Source of the DNA: a virus
Direction: 5' to 3' (one strand)
IMG/VR virus record: IMGVR_UViG_3300028197_001316
Coordinates: 1 to 21,861 of that record
DNA: 21,861 bases
How positions within the stretch are numbered: position 1 is the first letter of the stretch; each line of letters opens with the position of its first letter. Shown here one piece after another: positions 1 to 8,580 of the stretch. The notes beneath the pieces are model-generated. The model saw only the letters and a list, made by a program, of their open reading frames with translations, searched no databases and was not told the origin of the DNA. A program made the translations under genes and the position numbers.

Positions 1-304
1 CTGGATCCGGAGGTACTGCCCAAAATCCGTAACTTTGCTGTGATGAAGCATACACATCATTTGAGTCATTAGTGTTAACACTATTAACTCCGTAAAACGG
101 CATACAATAACTAACTTGTATTTCTCTTCCTGCAATCGGATTTTCTGTGTTCTCACCTCCTGATAAATCTCCCTGTAATACAACAGTAAGCCTTCCCATA
201 TAAGTGGGGTCAAGATGCGAAACAATTTTAGCTACATATGGTCCCGAGTTTAGTTTTAAACTGTCATCGGTAATTGTTCTTTTTTGAACATTCTTAGGCG
301 CCAT
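1..304 (-). CDS. 5: gp5-like baseplate hub / tail spike protein, N-terminal part (cut by window edge)
   Basis: This minus-strand reading frame starts at the ATG at 304-302 and stays open to the left edge, giving about 101 residues (start MAPKNVQKRTITDDSL). The visible part has the look of a gp5/VgrG-type OB-fold: GPYVAKIVSHLDPTYMGRLTV, then a VLQGD turn, then QSYGFWAVPPDPG. In T4, gp5 is the central hub/spike that plugs the tail tube end; in many marine relatives the lysozyme domain is missing, which cannot be judged here. Its ATG overlaps the TAA of the upstream gene (TAATG), so translation is probably coupled. It is the fourth gene of a baseplate operon running gp48, gp53, hub protein, gp5. 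The assignment rests on motif pattern and operon position, since most of the protein is outside the window. Confidence 0.7.
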   Translation of the reverse strand, partial: MAPKNVQKRTITDDSLKLNSGPYVAKIVSHLDPTYMGRLTVVLQGDLSGGENTENPIAGREIQVSYCMPFYGVNSVNTNDSNDVYASSQQSYGFWAVPPDP

Positions 305-2955
305 TATGTTGCTCCTCCGCTATTTTTAATTACTTTGTTTCTCTTGGCGTTATCAATAGCCTCTTTAGCTTTAGCTTTTTCATCTGGTGATAATTTGTTG
401 TCAAGGTTACGATCGGCTTTAAGCTCTTCTGCAAGAACAAAGTCTCCATCAGCTATTGCTTGGTTAATTTTTTTATTTTGATCATCTTTCGCCCTTAGTA
501 GTTTTTTCGTTTCAGTAGTACTATCAGCTTTTGATTCAAAGTTTGGTCTTTTAACTAACTGTAATACCTGTACAAATTGATTATTTTTAAAACTATTCTC
601 AACGCTAATAACTTGATATAATCCGCTAAACTGTCCAACACGTTTAGTTGCCGCTGTACCAAATCTATATAAGCCAGTAGTAGTATTAAGATCTAACGGT
701 GTATCAAAATTTAATATAATATCAACTTGCGAACTTTGGTGATCTATTGATCCCCTATTGTTTACGTTAATATATTGTGTTGCTTTAGCATTAAAGTTAC
801 CCATACCACTATCTGCGATAAAGTACGGATCTCCCATAATTGTTAGTGTTCCTTGAATTAAATCAACATCTGAATTTACAAGTGCATCATTAAACTTTCT
901 TGCAATCTTAGTTCTAGCATCTTCATATGTACCAGCTGTAATAGAATCTTCAGCATCGTCTTTAAATACTATCGGTACTTTATTAATATGTTCAGTACTA
1001 GATTCTCCTAGTTGTTTAGCTTCATTTGTTTTGGAGGTATCTGCTTTATTTGCAGGATCAACTGTTGCAGTATCTTCTCCAAATCCTGCAGAAATTGCTT
1101 TATAAAATGCTGTCTTGAATTCTATATCAAAGTCTAAAACTTGTGTATTTTTTCCAGTGTATATGTAATTGTATACCTTTGGTGCTTGTAACATTAATTC
1201 ATCGTAACTTTGAGGTGGCTGATTTGGCATTGTAATAATATGATTATGTACTGAATATTGATTAATTCTATAAACATATATTCGAGGATGTCTTCCTATA
1301 ATTTTTTCATGGGCAGTATTTGATATTTGAAATAGTTGTGTATCAATTTTAAACCATTCTGTCATTCCAGGAACTTTAGATTTATTTTGGTCGTTAACGT
1401 TTTCTGTACCCCATGAACTTAATAATACTAGTTCTTCTAATACTTTTTGTATTCTAGTGCCTTTAGCAAATATAATCTCACGACTGGTAGTATTAATTTT
1501 CATATTACTTTTTTCAAATAATGCTGTATCTTTGTTAAATGCATATTGCTCAGATGTAAAATTTTTCTTGCCTGCGTCTAATGGTTCACCTATATAGAAC
1601 TTACTTGAGCCAATACCGTTAGTAAAACTATCTGCTGTTAGTTTCTTTTTAATCTGCTCACTAAGATCATTACGCTTTACTCGATAGCCTAATGTATCAT
1701 CACTATATCCTACCCTATTTTCCATAGGAGGACCGCCCGACATAACAATTCTATCACCTTCTAAGTCTTCTTTTTGCTTAGGTGTTAGAGGATTAGTTAT
1801 AAACTGGTTGGTTGTACGATTAATAATTGCACTATCTTTTTCTGCGTCAGTTGCAAAGTCAGCAATAGCCGATGCACTAGACTTATCTCTTGGAAATAAA
1901 AATATATACTCGTCTGTGTCTCCACGTTCAGGATCTTTTCTCAGTCTTTTTAATAATTCGCTGTTTATTTGTGTAGCTAAACTATCAACACCAGTTTGTA
2001 TAATCTGTTTTAAAGTATCTCCTGTTAATTTAACGTCAATGGGCAACGTTTGAACTTCATCGTTTAATGCTTGATCATTAAAAGGTGAACAACCAACTGC
2101 ATATTGTGCTCCACTTGCTGTTACATTAAAATCCATTTTGTAAATTTTAACAGGAAGTATCTTCCTATCAGTATTTGGTACTCGTCTACCATGTTCGTCC
2201 CACCCAATAAATTCAATCATTAATACAAACGGGGCTTCTAAGTAATTTGTATGACCAGCTTCCATTGCTCCAATCTGTAGAGTTTGTAAAAACTGTCCCA
2301 TGCTATAAGGTTCGGTGACTGTAAAGTTAATATTTGAAAAATTTGTATTTCTACTTTTTGGATTAGGGGCAATGAAAGTGGTGATATCAACATCATCTAT
2401 AAAGTATTCTAAATTTAAATTATTTTGTTCTTCGAGTAATGTCTTAGGTTTCTGTATTGCTCCTCCACCAGATCGTATTATCTGTATACTCGGAGCAGAA
2501 GATATATAAGTTTTGTCAGGATTGTTTAATTCTTCGTTTGTAAGAACTCCTAATGTAAAAATATGATTATGTGATGCAAATTTATTTAAATTATTTGCCA
2601 TTGGCAAATCTGAATACATGCCTTTTAAGTATGAGTGGAAGCCAGCATCATTTTGGCTTACTGTGTCAGGAGCAGTTGTAACGCCGGGGAACCAGTCTGT
2701 AGTTCCCGGTTCTTTAGCAACTGGACCTTTCGTAGTTTTTACGTTAGCATTACTAGAATTATTACCTGATCTTCCAGCATCTCCGTATGCTTCTTTCTCG
2801 TAGTTAGAATTAGTGGTGGTAGTATTATTTGTTTTTGGGGTATCGGGGTTATAATCTTCGTCTTCTTCTGGTGGATTGTATGTGTCTTCTTGAGATTTTA
2901 ATTTCTTTTCTAAAAAATCTAAAGCACCTTCGAAGAAGTTTACTTTATCAGCCAT
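304..2955 (-). CDS. Large baseplate hub-type structural protein (gp27-like position)
   Basis: This 883-residue protein lies between gp53 and gp5 in the baseplate operon. Residues about 25-60 are low-complexity and acidic/Asn/Thr-rich (EEDEDYNPDTPKTNNTTTTN). The middle contains NFTVTEPYSMGQFLQTLQIGA followed by APFVLMIEFIGWDEHGR, typical of large structural proteins at this site in T4-like marine phages. The tail is Lys/Glu/Asp-rich and probably helical. No enzyme motif, signal peptide or membrane segment is visible. A gene next to gp5 would be gp27, the hub ring; T4 gp27 is about 390 residues, so this would be a much enlarged version or a different hub component. The start ATG lies 3 nt after the gp53 stop codon. 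Structural role is likely; identity with gp27 is inference from position. Confidence 0.65.
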   Translation of the reverse strand: MADKVNFFEGALDFLEKKLKSQEDTYNPPEEDEDYNPDTPKTNNTTTTNSNYEKEAYGDAGRSGNNSSNANVKTTKGPVAKEPGTTDWFPGVTTAPDTVSQNDAGFHSYLKGMYSDLPMANNLNKFASHNHIFTLGVLTNEELNNPDKTYISSAPSIQIIRSGGGAIQKPKTLLEEQNNLNLEYFIDDVDITTFIAPNPKSRNTNFSNINFTVTEPYSMGQFLQTLQIGAMEAGHTNYLEAPFVLMIEFIGWDEHGRRVPNTDRKILPVKIYKMDFNVTASGAQYAVGCSPFNDQALNDEVQTLPIDVKLTGDTLKQIIQTGVDSLATQINSELLKRLRKDPERGDTDEYIFLFPRDKSSASAIADFATDAEKDSAIINRTTNQFITNPLTPKQKEDLEGDRIVMSGGPPMENRVGYSDDTLGYRVKRNDLSEQIKKKLTADSFTNGIGSSKFYIGEPLDAGKKNFTSEQYAFNKDTALFEKSNMKINTTSREIIFAKGTRIQKVLEELVLLSSWGTENVNDQNKSKVPGMTEWFKIDTQLFQISNTAHEKIIGRHPRIYVYRINQYSVHNHIITMPNQPPQSYDELMLQAPKVYNYIYTGKNTQVLDFDIEFKTAFYKAISAGFGEDTATVDPANKADTSKTNEAKQLGESSTEHINKVPIVFKDDAEDSITAGTYEDARTKIARKFNDALVNSDVDLIQGTLTIMGDPYFIADSGMGNFNAKATQYINVNNRGSIDHQSSQVDIILNFDTPLDLNTTTGLYRFGTAATKRVGQFSGLYQVISVENSFKNNQFVQVLQLVKRPNFESKADSTTETKKLLRAKDDQNKKINQAIADGDFVLAEELKADRNLDNKLSPDEKAKAKEAIDNAKRNKVIKNSGGAT

Positions 2956-2958
2956 TAT

Positions 2959-3246
2959 TTAATCTCCAAGTACTTCTTTTAATTTATCTGCTTGTGGCAA
3001 GTAAATTGTTACTCCTGGCTCTAGATCGTATACGGGGTCTTCTATGATATCCATATTTCTTTGTGCAAATACCCACCATAGTTTAGTATCGCCATACATA
3101 TCATATGCTAGTAAGTCTGGTCTATGAGTATACTGTGGTTCTATTGTGTATATAGGATCATCTGGATATGCCGGAACCGGACGTATAACTAATTTATCTT
3201 GAAAAAATGTTTTAACTGGAGTCTTTGCATACGGACTACTAGACAT
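2959..3246 (-). CDS. 53: gp53-like baseplate wedge protein (short form)
   Basis: This 95-residue protein carries the recognisable gp53 block RPDLLAYDMYGDTKLWWVFA, then QRNMDIIEDPVYDLEPG and TIYLPQ, a LysM-like fold used in the baseplate wedge. T4 gp53 is about twice as long; the short form with only the conserved core is usual in marine T4-like phages. Its ATG shares one base with the TAA of the upstream gp48-like gene (TAATG), and the next gene begins 3 nt after its stop, so the three genes are tightly coupled. gp53 is needed to join the wedges around the hub. Confidence is high from the WWVFAQRN signature and the neighbours. Confidence 0.88.
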   Translation of the reverse strand: MSSSPYAKTPVKTFFQDKLVIRPVPAYPDDPIYTIEPQYTHRPDLLAYDMYGDTKLWWVFAQRNMDIIEDPVYDLEPGVTIYLPQADKLKEVLGD

Positions 3247-4220
3247 TAAATGAACCCTCCGCCATTATCTATTGTTCCTTTTACCATATCACCGTTAACA
3301 AAATTTTGTAAGCTAAATTTACTAACTGCGTCTCTACTGTATATAGGTTGTACTGTTACTGTAAATTGTGATTCTGCAGGTGCCCATCCTGTGTCATCTC
3401 CAGGAATTGCTGTTGGTGAATTATCAAAGTCTCCAACTGGTACTGCTCCTGAAGGCCCTAATAATTGTGTAGAAATATAATCAACTTCTGCTGGCATGTC
3501 AACTGTAAAGTTTGTTACAACTACAGGAACATTGTTAAACACATAATCTCCGTACCCATTAAGTTTTACTATCGGTGGAGGATTACCAGAACTTTCGTCG
3601 GTTCCATAATACATCTTTGTAACACTTCTCAAATAATGCAAACAAGCTGTCCAATATTGTGCTTCTAAACTATTTTGACAGTAAAATTGTCCTGTAAGAA
3701 CTAAGCTGTCCACTTGTGAGTTCTGATATGCAAAAAAAGGATAATTATTATGTATAGGCGCTATCTGTCCATAATTAGCAGAATGACTAATGATCACAGT
3801 TGGCGTATAGGGGAATACCATTTTATATCCGGTTGATTTTAATGGCATCAATAAAGGTGATTTACCAAACGAAAAAGGCATGCCTAAACTTACACGCCAA
3901 TCTTTATTTTCTGCAGATTCGCTAAATGACGCTTGTGGTCCTTTTTCTGCTTCTATACCTTTTGGTAAGTTTTTGCCACGTAGACTTGACACCATATTTT
4001 CAGCACCATCACTAATGCCGTCAAATATCTTTTGTCCTACGTCTTGTACACCTGCTACTGCACCTTGGATAAAACCTGATGCGCCGGATTCAGCGGCAAA
4101 GTTTTGTCCTGCCGCGATTGTTTTCTTTGAAATGTTTCCGGTTGTGTTAATAGCTCTTCTAAAAGGTCCGCCGTTGTCAGCCAAAATATTCTCCCATTCT
4201 ATACAGTATTTAGTTGACAA
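3246..4220 (-). CDS. 48: gp48-like baseplate tail-tube cap protein
   Basis: This 324-residue protein has the features of gp48/gp54 tail-tube initiator proteins: MPFSFGKSPLLMPLKSTGYK, then QIAPIHNNYPFFAYQNSQVD, YWTACLHYLRSVTKMYYG and NVPVVVTNFTVDMPAEVDYI. gp48 sits on the hub and starts polymerisation of the tail tube. The frame has an in-frame TAG two codons before the proposed TTG start at 4220-4218 and no ATG until about residue 113, so TTG (or another rare codon) must be used; no strong ribosome-binding site is visible. The first codons overlap, on the opposite strand, the -35 box of the gp55 promoter. gp54 is the main alternative, but gp48 is preferred from neighbour gp53. Confidence 0.8.
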   Translation of the reverse strand: MSTKYCIEWENILADNGGPFRRAINTTGNISKKTIAAGQNFAAESGASGFIQGAVAGVQDVGQKIFDGISDGAENMVSSLRGKNLPKGIEAEKGPQASFSESAENKDWRVSLGMPFSFGKSPLLMPLKSTGYKMVFPYTPTVIISHSANYGQIAPIHNNYPFFAYQNSQVDSLVLTGQFYCQNSLEAQYWTACLHYLRSVTKMYYGTDESSGNPPPIVKLNGYGDYVFNNVPVVVTNFTVDMPAEVDYISTQLLGPSGAVPVGDFDNSPTAIPGDDTGWAPAESQFTVTVQPIYSRDAVSKFSLQNFVNGDMVKGTIDNGGGFI

Positions 4221-4242
4221 AGTTAACTACATAGTTTATAAT
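4214..4242 (+). promoter_or_regulatory. Consensus sigma-70 promoter for gp55
   Basis: TTGACA at 4214-4219 and TATAAT at 4237-4242 are separated by exactly 17 bp, a perfect match to the bacterial housekeeping promoter. The gp55 ATG follows 25 bp after the -10 box, with GGAG at 4259-4262 as ribosome-binding site. The -35 box lies inside the first codons of the divergent gp48-like gene. Host polymerase would read it early in infection. Confidence 0.9.
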
Positions 4243-4267
4243 ATGACTACAAACCACTGGAGAAATA

Positions 4268-5095
4268 ATGAAAAGAATCAATTATCTAAATAATAAAGAC
4301 ATTTTGAAGGAAATTCATAAGTCTAAAACAACATTTTGCAGTTATACAGACAATGAATATGCTTTGTTTGATATAATTTTGCCTGATATTGAAAAAATAA
4401 ACATACGTACTGTTGCTGAAGCAAAACGTAATAAAGCAAAAAGACTACAACACGAAGCATTTGATAAAGCAAAAGCTGAAGGTAAAAAAGTTAAATTGGC
4501 AGAGTTTGAAGTTGATTATAAGAAAATACAAAAAGACGATCTTGTATTTAGAATTATGTCGTTTGAGCATATACCTGAAGAACCTGGAAGAAAAAAGAAT
4601 CCTAAGACTGTAGCAGATACAAGAGTTAAGTTAAACTTTCCTCCGTTTCAGCATTTCAAGTTTGACGATAAAGAAGAACTGGTATGTATAGGCAAAAGCC
4701 ACTGGGAAGGTGGTATGGAAAACGGATACTTTAACAAAGACCACGGAAAAGCTACTAATAAACTTGCATTGATGTGGATGAAATTATGTGATCGTTACGC
4801 AACCAGAGGAAATGTACGTGGATATACCTATAATGATGAAATGCGAGGACAAGCAATCTTACAATTGGCACAGATTGGTTTACAGTTTGACGAATCAAAG
4901 TCCAACAATCCATTCGCTTATTATACAGCCGCCGTTACCAATTCATTTGTTAGAGTTATTAATATCGAAAAAAGAAACCAAAATATAAGAGATGATATTT
5001 TAGAGATGAACAACATGAATCCTAGTTATACTCGACAAGCACAAGGTGATTGGGAAAGACAGCAACGTGATAATAAATCTGCTCAAAAAACATAA
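4268..5095 (+). CDS. 55: Late-transcription sigma factor gp55
   Basis: gp55 is the phage sigma factor that directs host RNA polymerase to late promoters, working with the sliding clamp. This 275-residue protein carries the conserved C-terminal part: KLALMWMKLCDRYATRGNVR, DEMRGQAILQLAQIGLQFD, NNPFAYYTAAVTNSFVRVI and NIEKRNQNIRDDILE, the sigma-region-2-like core of gp55. It is longer than T4 gp55 (185 residues) because of a Lys-rich N-terminal part (residues about 40-100). Start ATG at 4268 with GGAG upstream. It is expressed from a perfect sigma-70 promoter, as expected for a gene that must act before late genes. It is divergent from the late baseplate operon and is followed by the recombination genes. 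Confidence 0.92.
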   Translation: MKRINYLNNKDILKEIHKSKTTFCSYTDNEYALFDIILPDIEKINIRTVAEAKRNKAKRLQHEAFDKAKAEGKKVKLAEFEVDYKKIQKDDLVFRIMSFEHIPEEPGRKKNPKTVADTRVKLNFPPFQHFKFDDKEELVCIGKSHWEGGMENGYFNKDHGKATNKLALMWMKLCDRYATRGNVRGYTYNDEMRGQAILQLAQIGLQFDESKSNNPFAYYTAAVTNSFVRVINIEKRNQNIRDDILEMNNMNPSYTRQAQGDWERQQRDNKSAQKT

Positions 5096-5102
5096 TTTTT
5101 AC

Positions 5103-5131
5103 TTGACATTTAACTAAAAATCAACTATAAT
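5103..5131 (+). promoter_or_regulatory. Consensus sigma-70 promoter for gp47/gp46
   Basis: TTGACA at 5103-5108 and TATAAT at 5126-5131 are spaced by 17 bp, again a perfect consensus. It lies in the 62-bp gap after gp55 and should drive gp47, gp46 and the two small genes behind them. AGAGAGGA at 5143-5150 is the ribosome-binding site for the TTG start at 5158. Confidence 0.92.
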
Positions 5132-5157
5132 ATTAATGTTTAAGAGAGGATCTTGAT

Positions 5158-6168
5158 TTGTTTAAAAAAGCGGCTGTTTTTACTGACATTCATTTAGGCT
5201 TAAAATCCAATAGCAAACTTCATTTACAAGATTGTGAAGAGTTTGTAGACTGGTTTATTGAACAAGCTAAAATTAATGGGTGCGAAACTGGTATCTTTTG
5301 TGGTGATTGGCATCATAATAGAAATAATATTAATGTACAAACTTTAGATTCAACTACACGTTGTCTTGAGAAGTTAGGTGCGGCATTCGAAAAGTTTTAT
5401 TTCTTTGCAGGTAACCACGACTTATACTATAAAGACAAAAGAGATGTTTATAGTGTAGAATTTGGAAAACATATTCCTGGTATTACCTATATTGACGAAA
5501 TATACGAAGATGGTGATGTTGCATTAGTACCTTGGCTTGTTGGAGACGAGTGGAAAAAGATTCCTAAAATTAAATCTAGATATTTATTTGGACATTTTGA
5601 ATTACCTAGCTTTTATATGAACGCTATGGTGCAAATGCCAGACCACGGTGACTTACGTGCTGAACACTTTGAGAATCAAGAGTATGTGTTTAGTGGTCAC
5701 TTCCATAAACGACAAGTAAAGGGTAAGGTTCATTACTTAGGTAATGCATTTCCACACAACTATGCAGATGCATGGGATGATGATCGTGGAATGATGATAC
5801 TTGACAAAGAAAACAACAAAGAACCTCAGTATATAAATTGGGGAGATTGTCCTAAGTATCGCACAGTTAAACTTAGTCAACTACTAGACGATAAGGATAC
5901 ACTATTAAAGTCTAAAATGTACCTAAGGGTAACACTTGACTTACCTATTAGCTATGAAGAAGCTAGTTTTATTAAAGAAACATTTATCAACGAATACTCT
6001 TGTAGAGAAATTACACTTATTCCAAGTCAGCAAGATGAAGAAATTCATACTGATATTGACATTAGTACATTTGAAAGTGTAGATGAAATTGTTACAAAAG
6101 AGATTACTGCAATTGATACAGATAATTTTAACAAAAAAATGTTATTAGAAATATACGGCGAACTATGA
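5158..6168 (+). CDS. 47: Recombination nuclease subunit gp47 (Mre11/SbcD type)
   Basis: gp47 is the metallophosphoesterase nuclease subunit of the gp46/47 complex that resects DNA ends for recombination-dependent replication and helps degrade host DNA. The metal-binding motifs are all present: DIHLG (D10, H12), GDWHHNRN (D50), GNHD (N86-H87-D88), GHFE (H146) and GHFHK (H181, H183). At 336 residues it is of usual length. The start is a TTG at 5158, chosen because AGAGAGGA ends 7 nt upstream and no ATG lies before DIHLG; the previous bases hold the promoter. The stop overlaps the gp46 start by ATGA, so the two subunits are translationally coupled. Confidence 0.95.
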   Translation: MFKKAAVFTDIHLGLKSNSKLHLQDCEEFVDWFIEQAKINGCETGIFCGDWHHNRNNINVQTLDSTTRCLEKLGAAFEKFYFFAGNHDLYYKDKRDVYSVEFGKHIPGITYIDEIYEDGDVALVPWLVGDEWKKIPKIKSRYLFGHFELPSFYMNAMVQMPDHGDLRAEHFENQEYVFSGHFHKRQVKGKVHYLGNAFPHNYADAWDDDRGMMILDKENNKEPQYINWGDCPKYRTVKLSQLLDDKDTLLKSKMYLRVTLDLPISYEEASFIKETFINEYSCREITLIPSQQDEEIHTDIDISTFESVDEIVTKEITAIDTDNFNKKMLLEIYGEL

Positions 6169-7937
6169 TTAAAATTAAGAGCTTAACTGTAAAAAACTTT
6201 ATGAGTGTGGGTAATCAGACCCAGGCTGTTGATTTTGATCGGCAACAATTAACACTTGTACTTGGTGAAAACTTAGATCAAGGTGGTGATGATAGCGGAT
6301 CACGTAATGGTACAGGTAAAACAACTATTATAAATGCATTAAGCTATGCATTATACGGATTAGCGTTAACAAACATTAAACGCAACAATCTTATTAACAA
6401 AACTAACAACAAAGGCATGTTAGTTACTCTTACATTCGAAAAAGATAATCGAAAATTTAAAATTGAACGTGGTCGTTCACCTAATGTACTAAAGTTTTAC
6501 GTAGATGACGAAGAACAGGACATGTCTGACGAAAGTCAAGGTGATAGTCGTAAGACTCAAGAGACTATTAACGAATTATTAGGTATGAGTCATAATATGT
6601 TCAAGCATATTGTTGCACTTAACACTTATACCGAACCTTTTTTAAGTATGAAAGTAAATGATCAAAAAGATATCATTGAACAGTTACTTGGTATTACTAT
6701 CCTTAGTGAAAAAGCAGAAAATTTAAAAGAGCAGATACGTAATACCAAAGATGCAATTACAGAAGAGACTGCTAAGATAAATGCACAAGAACAAAGTAAT
6801 AAACGTATTAGTGATACTATTGAAAGCATGGTATTAAAACAGTCAGCCTGGATAACACAACAAGGCAAGAATACTGAAAAACTACAAAAAGGTTTAGACG
6901 AATTAGAACATTTGGATGTTGATGACGAACTAGACAAACACGAAAAATTAACAAATTGGACTGAACACAACAATTCTATTTTGGCTCTTAGAAAAGAATT
7001 AAGCACATTAGAGCCAGCATTACAACGTGCTGAAAGTTCAGTAGAAAAAGCATCTAAAGATATTGGAGATTTAGAAAATGCTACTTGTTATACGTGTGGA
7101 CAAGAGCTACAGTCCGATAAACGAGAAGAGATTTCAACTAAAAAGAATAAAGAACTTCAAGATGCTATTGTATATCAAACAGAGATTGCAGATAAGGTTA
7201 AAGGTGTTACAGAAAGTCTTACAGAGATAGGTGATATCAATGGCAAGCCTAATACATTCTATGAAACTATTAAGGAAGTATACGATCACAAACAGAATGT
7301 AGCACAATTACAAGAAGCATTCGATCGTTCCAAGAACGAAACAGATCCTTATCAGGAACAAATTGATGAACTAAAAAATAGTGCAATGCAAGATATCAAT
7401 TGGGACGTTATTAACGAACTTACTAGGTATAAAGAACATCAAGAATTTTTATTAAAACTACTTACAAACAAAGATAGCTTTATTCGTAAGAAAATTATTG
7501 ATCAAAACTTAGCATACTTAAACAATAGGCTTACATACTACTTAGATAAACTAGGATTACCACACAGCGTTGTATTCCAGAATGACTTAAATGTTGAGAT
7601 TACACAACTAGGCCAAGACTTAGACTTTGATAACCTATCAAGAGGTGAGCGTAATAGACTTATACTAGGTATGAGCTTTGCATTCCGTGATGTTTGGGAA
7701 AGTTTATATCAGAATATCAATCTATTGTTTATTGACGAATTGATCGATAGTGGTATGGACACAGCTGGAGTTGAAAATTCATTAGCTGTACTTAAGAAGA
7801 TGGGTAGAGAACGTGAGAAAAACGTTTATCTTATATCGCACAAAGACGAATTAATGGGTAGAGTTACACATGTACTAAAAGTAGTAAAAGAAAACGGCTT
7901 TACAAATTACGAAAATGACGTAGAAGTAGTAGAATGA
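6165..7937 (+). CDS. 46: Recombination nuclease subunit gp46 (Rad50/SbcC type ATPase)
   Basis: gp46 is the SMC-like ATPase partner of gp47. Seen in the sequence: Walker A GSRNGTGKTT (residues 45-54), long coiled coil from about 180 to 300, a zinc-hook CYTC (C308, C311) at its apex, a second coiled coil, ABC signature LSRGERNRL (491-499) and Walker B NLLFIDELID (D524, E525). All key residues are intact and the 590-residue length is normal for the family. The ATG overlaps the stop of gp47, and the ATG of the next small gene in turn overlaps the gp46 stop, both by ATGA, so this is one coupled operon from the 5103 promoter. Confidence 0.95.
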   Translation: MIKIKSLTVKNFMSVGNQTQAVDFDRQQLTLVLGENLDQGGDDSGSRNGTGKTTIINALSYALYGLALTNIKRNNLINKTNNKGMLVTLTFEKDNRKFKIERGRSPNVLKFYVDDEEQDMSDESQGDSRKTQETINELLGMSHNMFKHIVALNTYTEPFLSMKVNDQKDIIEQLLGITILSEKAENLKEQIRNTKDAITEETAKINAQEQSNKRISDTIESMVLKQSAWITQQGKNTEKLQKGLDELEHLDVDDELDKHEKLTNWTEHNNSILALRKELSTLEPALQRAESSVEKASKDIGDLENATCYTCGQELQSDKREEISTKKNKELQDAIVYQTEIADKVKGVTESLTEIGDINGKPNTFYETIKEVYDHKQNVAQLQEAFDRSKNETDPYQEQIDELKNSAMQDINWDVINELTRYKEHQEFLLKLLTNKDSFIRKKIIDQNLAYLNNRLTYYLDKLGLPHSVVFQNDLNVEITQLGQDLDFDNLSRGERNRLILGMSFAFRDVWESLYQNINLLFIDELIDSGMDTAGVENSLAVLKKMGREREKNVYLISHKDELMGRVTHVLKVVKENGFTNYENDVEVVE

Positions 7938-8134
7938 TCGAAGACGATACACATGATAAGCTAACAAAAGCATATATGGAGTATTTTAAAGCTAACGAAG
8001 CGTTCGAGGCAAGAAATTCAGTTAGAACACATGTTGATAGTAGAAAATGGTTGCGTGAAATACGCAAGTATGCTAAAATACGTATGGATGAGATACATGA
8101 GAAGTATAATTCCAAGAAAGACGAAGGCAAATAG
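7934..8134 (+). CDS. Small charged helical protein, unknown function
   Basis: This 66-residue protein starts with an ATG that overlaps the gp46 stop (ATGA). It is almost entirely charged and helical (LTKAYMEYFKANEAFEARNS, then WLREIRKYAKIRMDEIHEKY), without cysteines or a known motif. Close coupling to gp46 suggests an accessory role in recombination or DNA metabolism, but this is only context. Its coding bias and position argue that it is a real gene; similar small proteins occur beside gp46 in marine T4-like phages as far as I recall. Confidence 0.8.
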   Translation: MIEDDTHDKLTKAYMEYFKANEAFEARNSVRTHVDSRKWLREIRKYAKIRMDEIHEKYNSKKDEGK

Positions 8135-8154
8135 CAGGCAAGGTAAGTACCACT

Positions 8155-8580
8155 ATGCAATGGACTTATCAAGGTAAAAAAGTGGAAGAAATGCCCGAGG
8201 GTGTTGAAGCATTTGTATACTTGATAACAAATAAAGTCAATGGCATGAGATACGTAGGCAAGAAACTAGCAAAATTTAAAACAACTAAACCACCGCTAAA
8301 AGGCAAAAAAAATAAAAGACGTGGAACTAAAGAAAGTGACTGGAGAGACTATTGGGGATCTAGTGACAGACTTAATGCAGACGTTGAAAAACTAGGCGGA
8401 GACAAGTTCACTAGAGAAATATTACATTATTGTCCAAGCAGAGGCATTGCAAGTTATTTAGAGGCACGAGAACAATTTGAACGCAGAGTACTAGAAACAG
8501 ATGATTACTATAATGGTATTATCAATGTACGAGTAGGCGGATCAAACATCTTAAAAGAACATCTACTAAAAAAAATATAG
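8155..8580 (+). CDS. GIY-YIG family endonuclease-like protein
   Basis: This 141-residue protein shows the GIY-YIG layout in degenerate form: VYLI (21-24, in place of GIY), RYVGKK (32-37, in place of YIG), a basic stretch KGKKNKRRGTK, DWRDYWGSS (62-70), a candidate catalytic Glu in SYLEAREQF (E103 or E106), and Asn 124 in IINVRVGG. Proteins of this group are common in T4-like phages and are annotated as endonucleases; whether this one is a homing enzyme or a phage DNA-processing enzyme cannot be told. Start ATG at 8155 is 20 nt after the previous stop, with AAGG in the gap. It directly precedes a long structured non-coding stretch. Confidence 0.8.
   Translation: MQWTYQGKKVEEMPEGVEAFVYLITNKVNGMRYVGKKLAKFKTTKPPLKGKKNKRRGTKESDWRDYWGSSDRLNADVEKLGGDKFTREILHYCPSRGIASYLEAREQFERRVLETDDYYNGIINVRVGGSNILKEHLLKKI

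Noticed and set aside
8477-8514. TTGAAC and TATAAT as a promoter for the 8.6-kb RNA
   Set aside because: The spacer is 26 bp, far outside the usable range, and no better -35 box lies 16-18 bp before the TATAAT.
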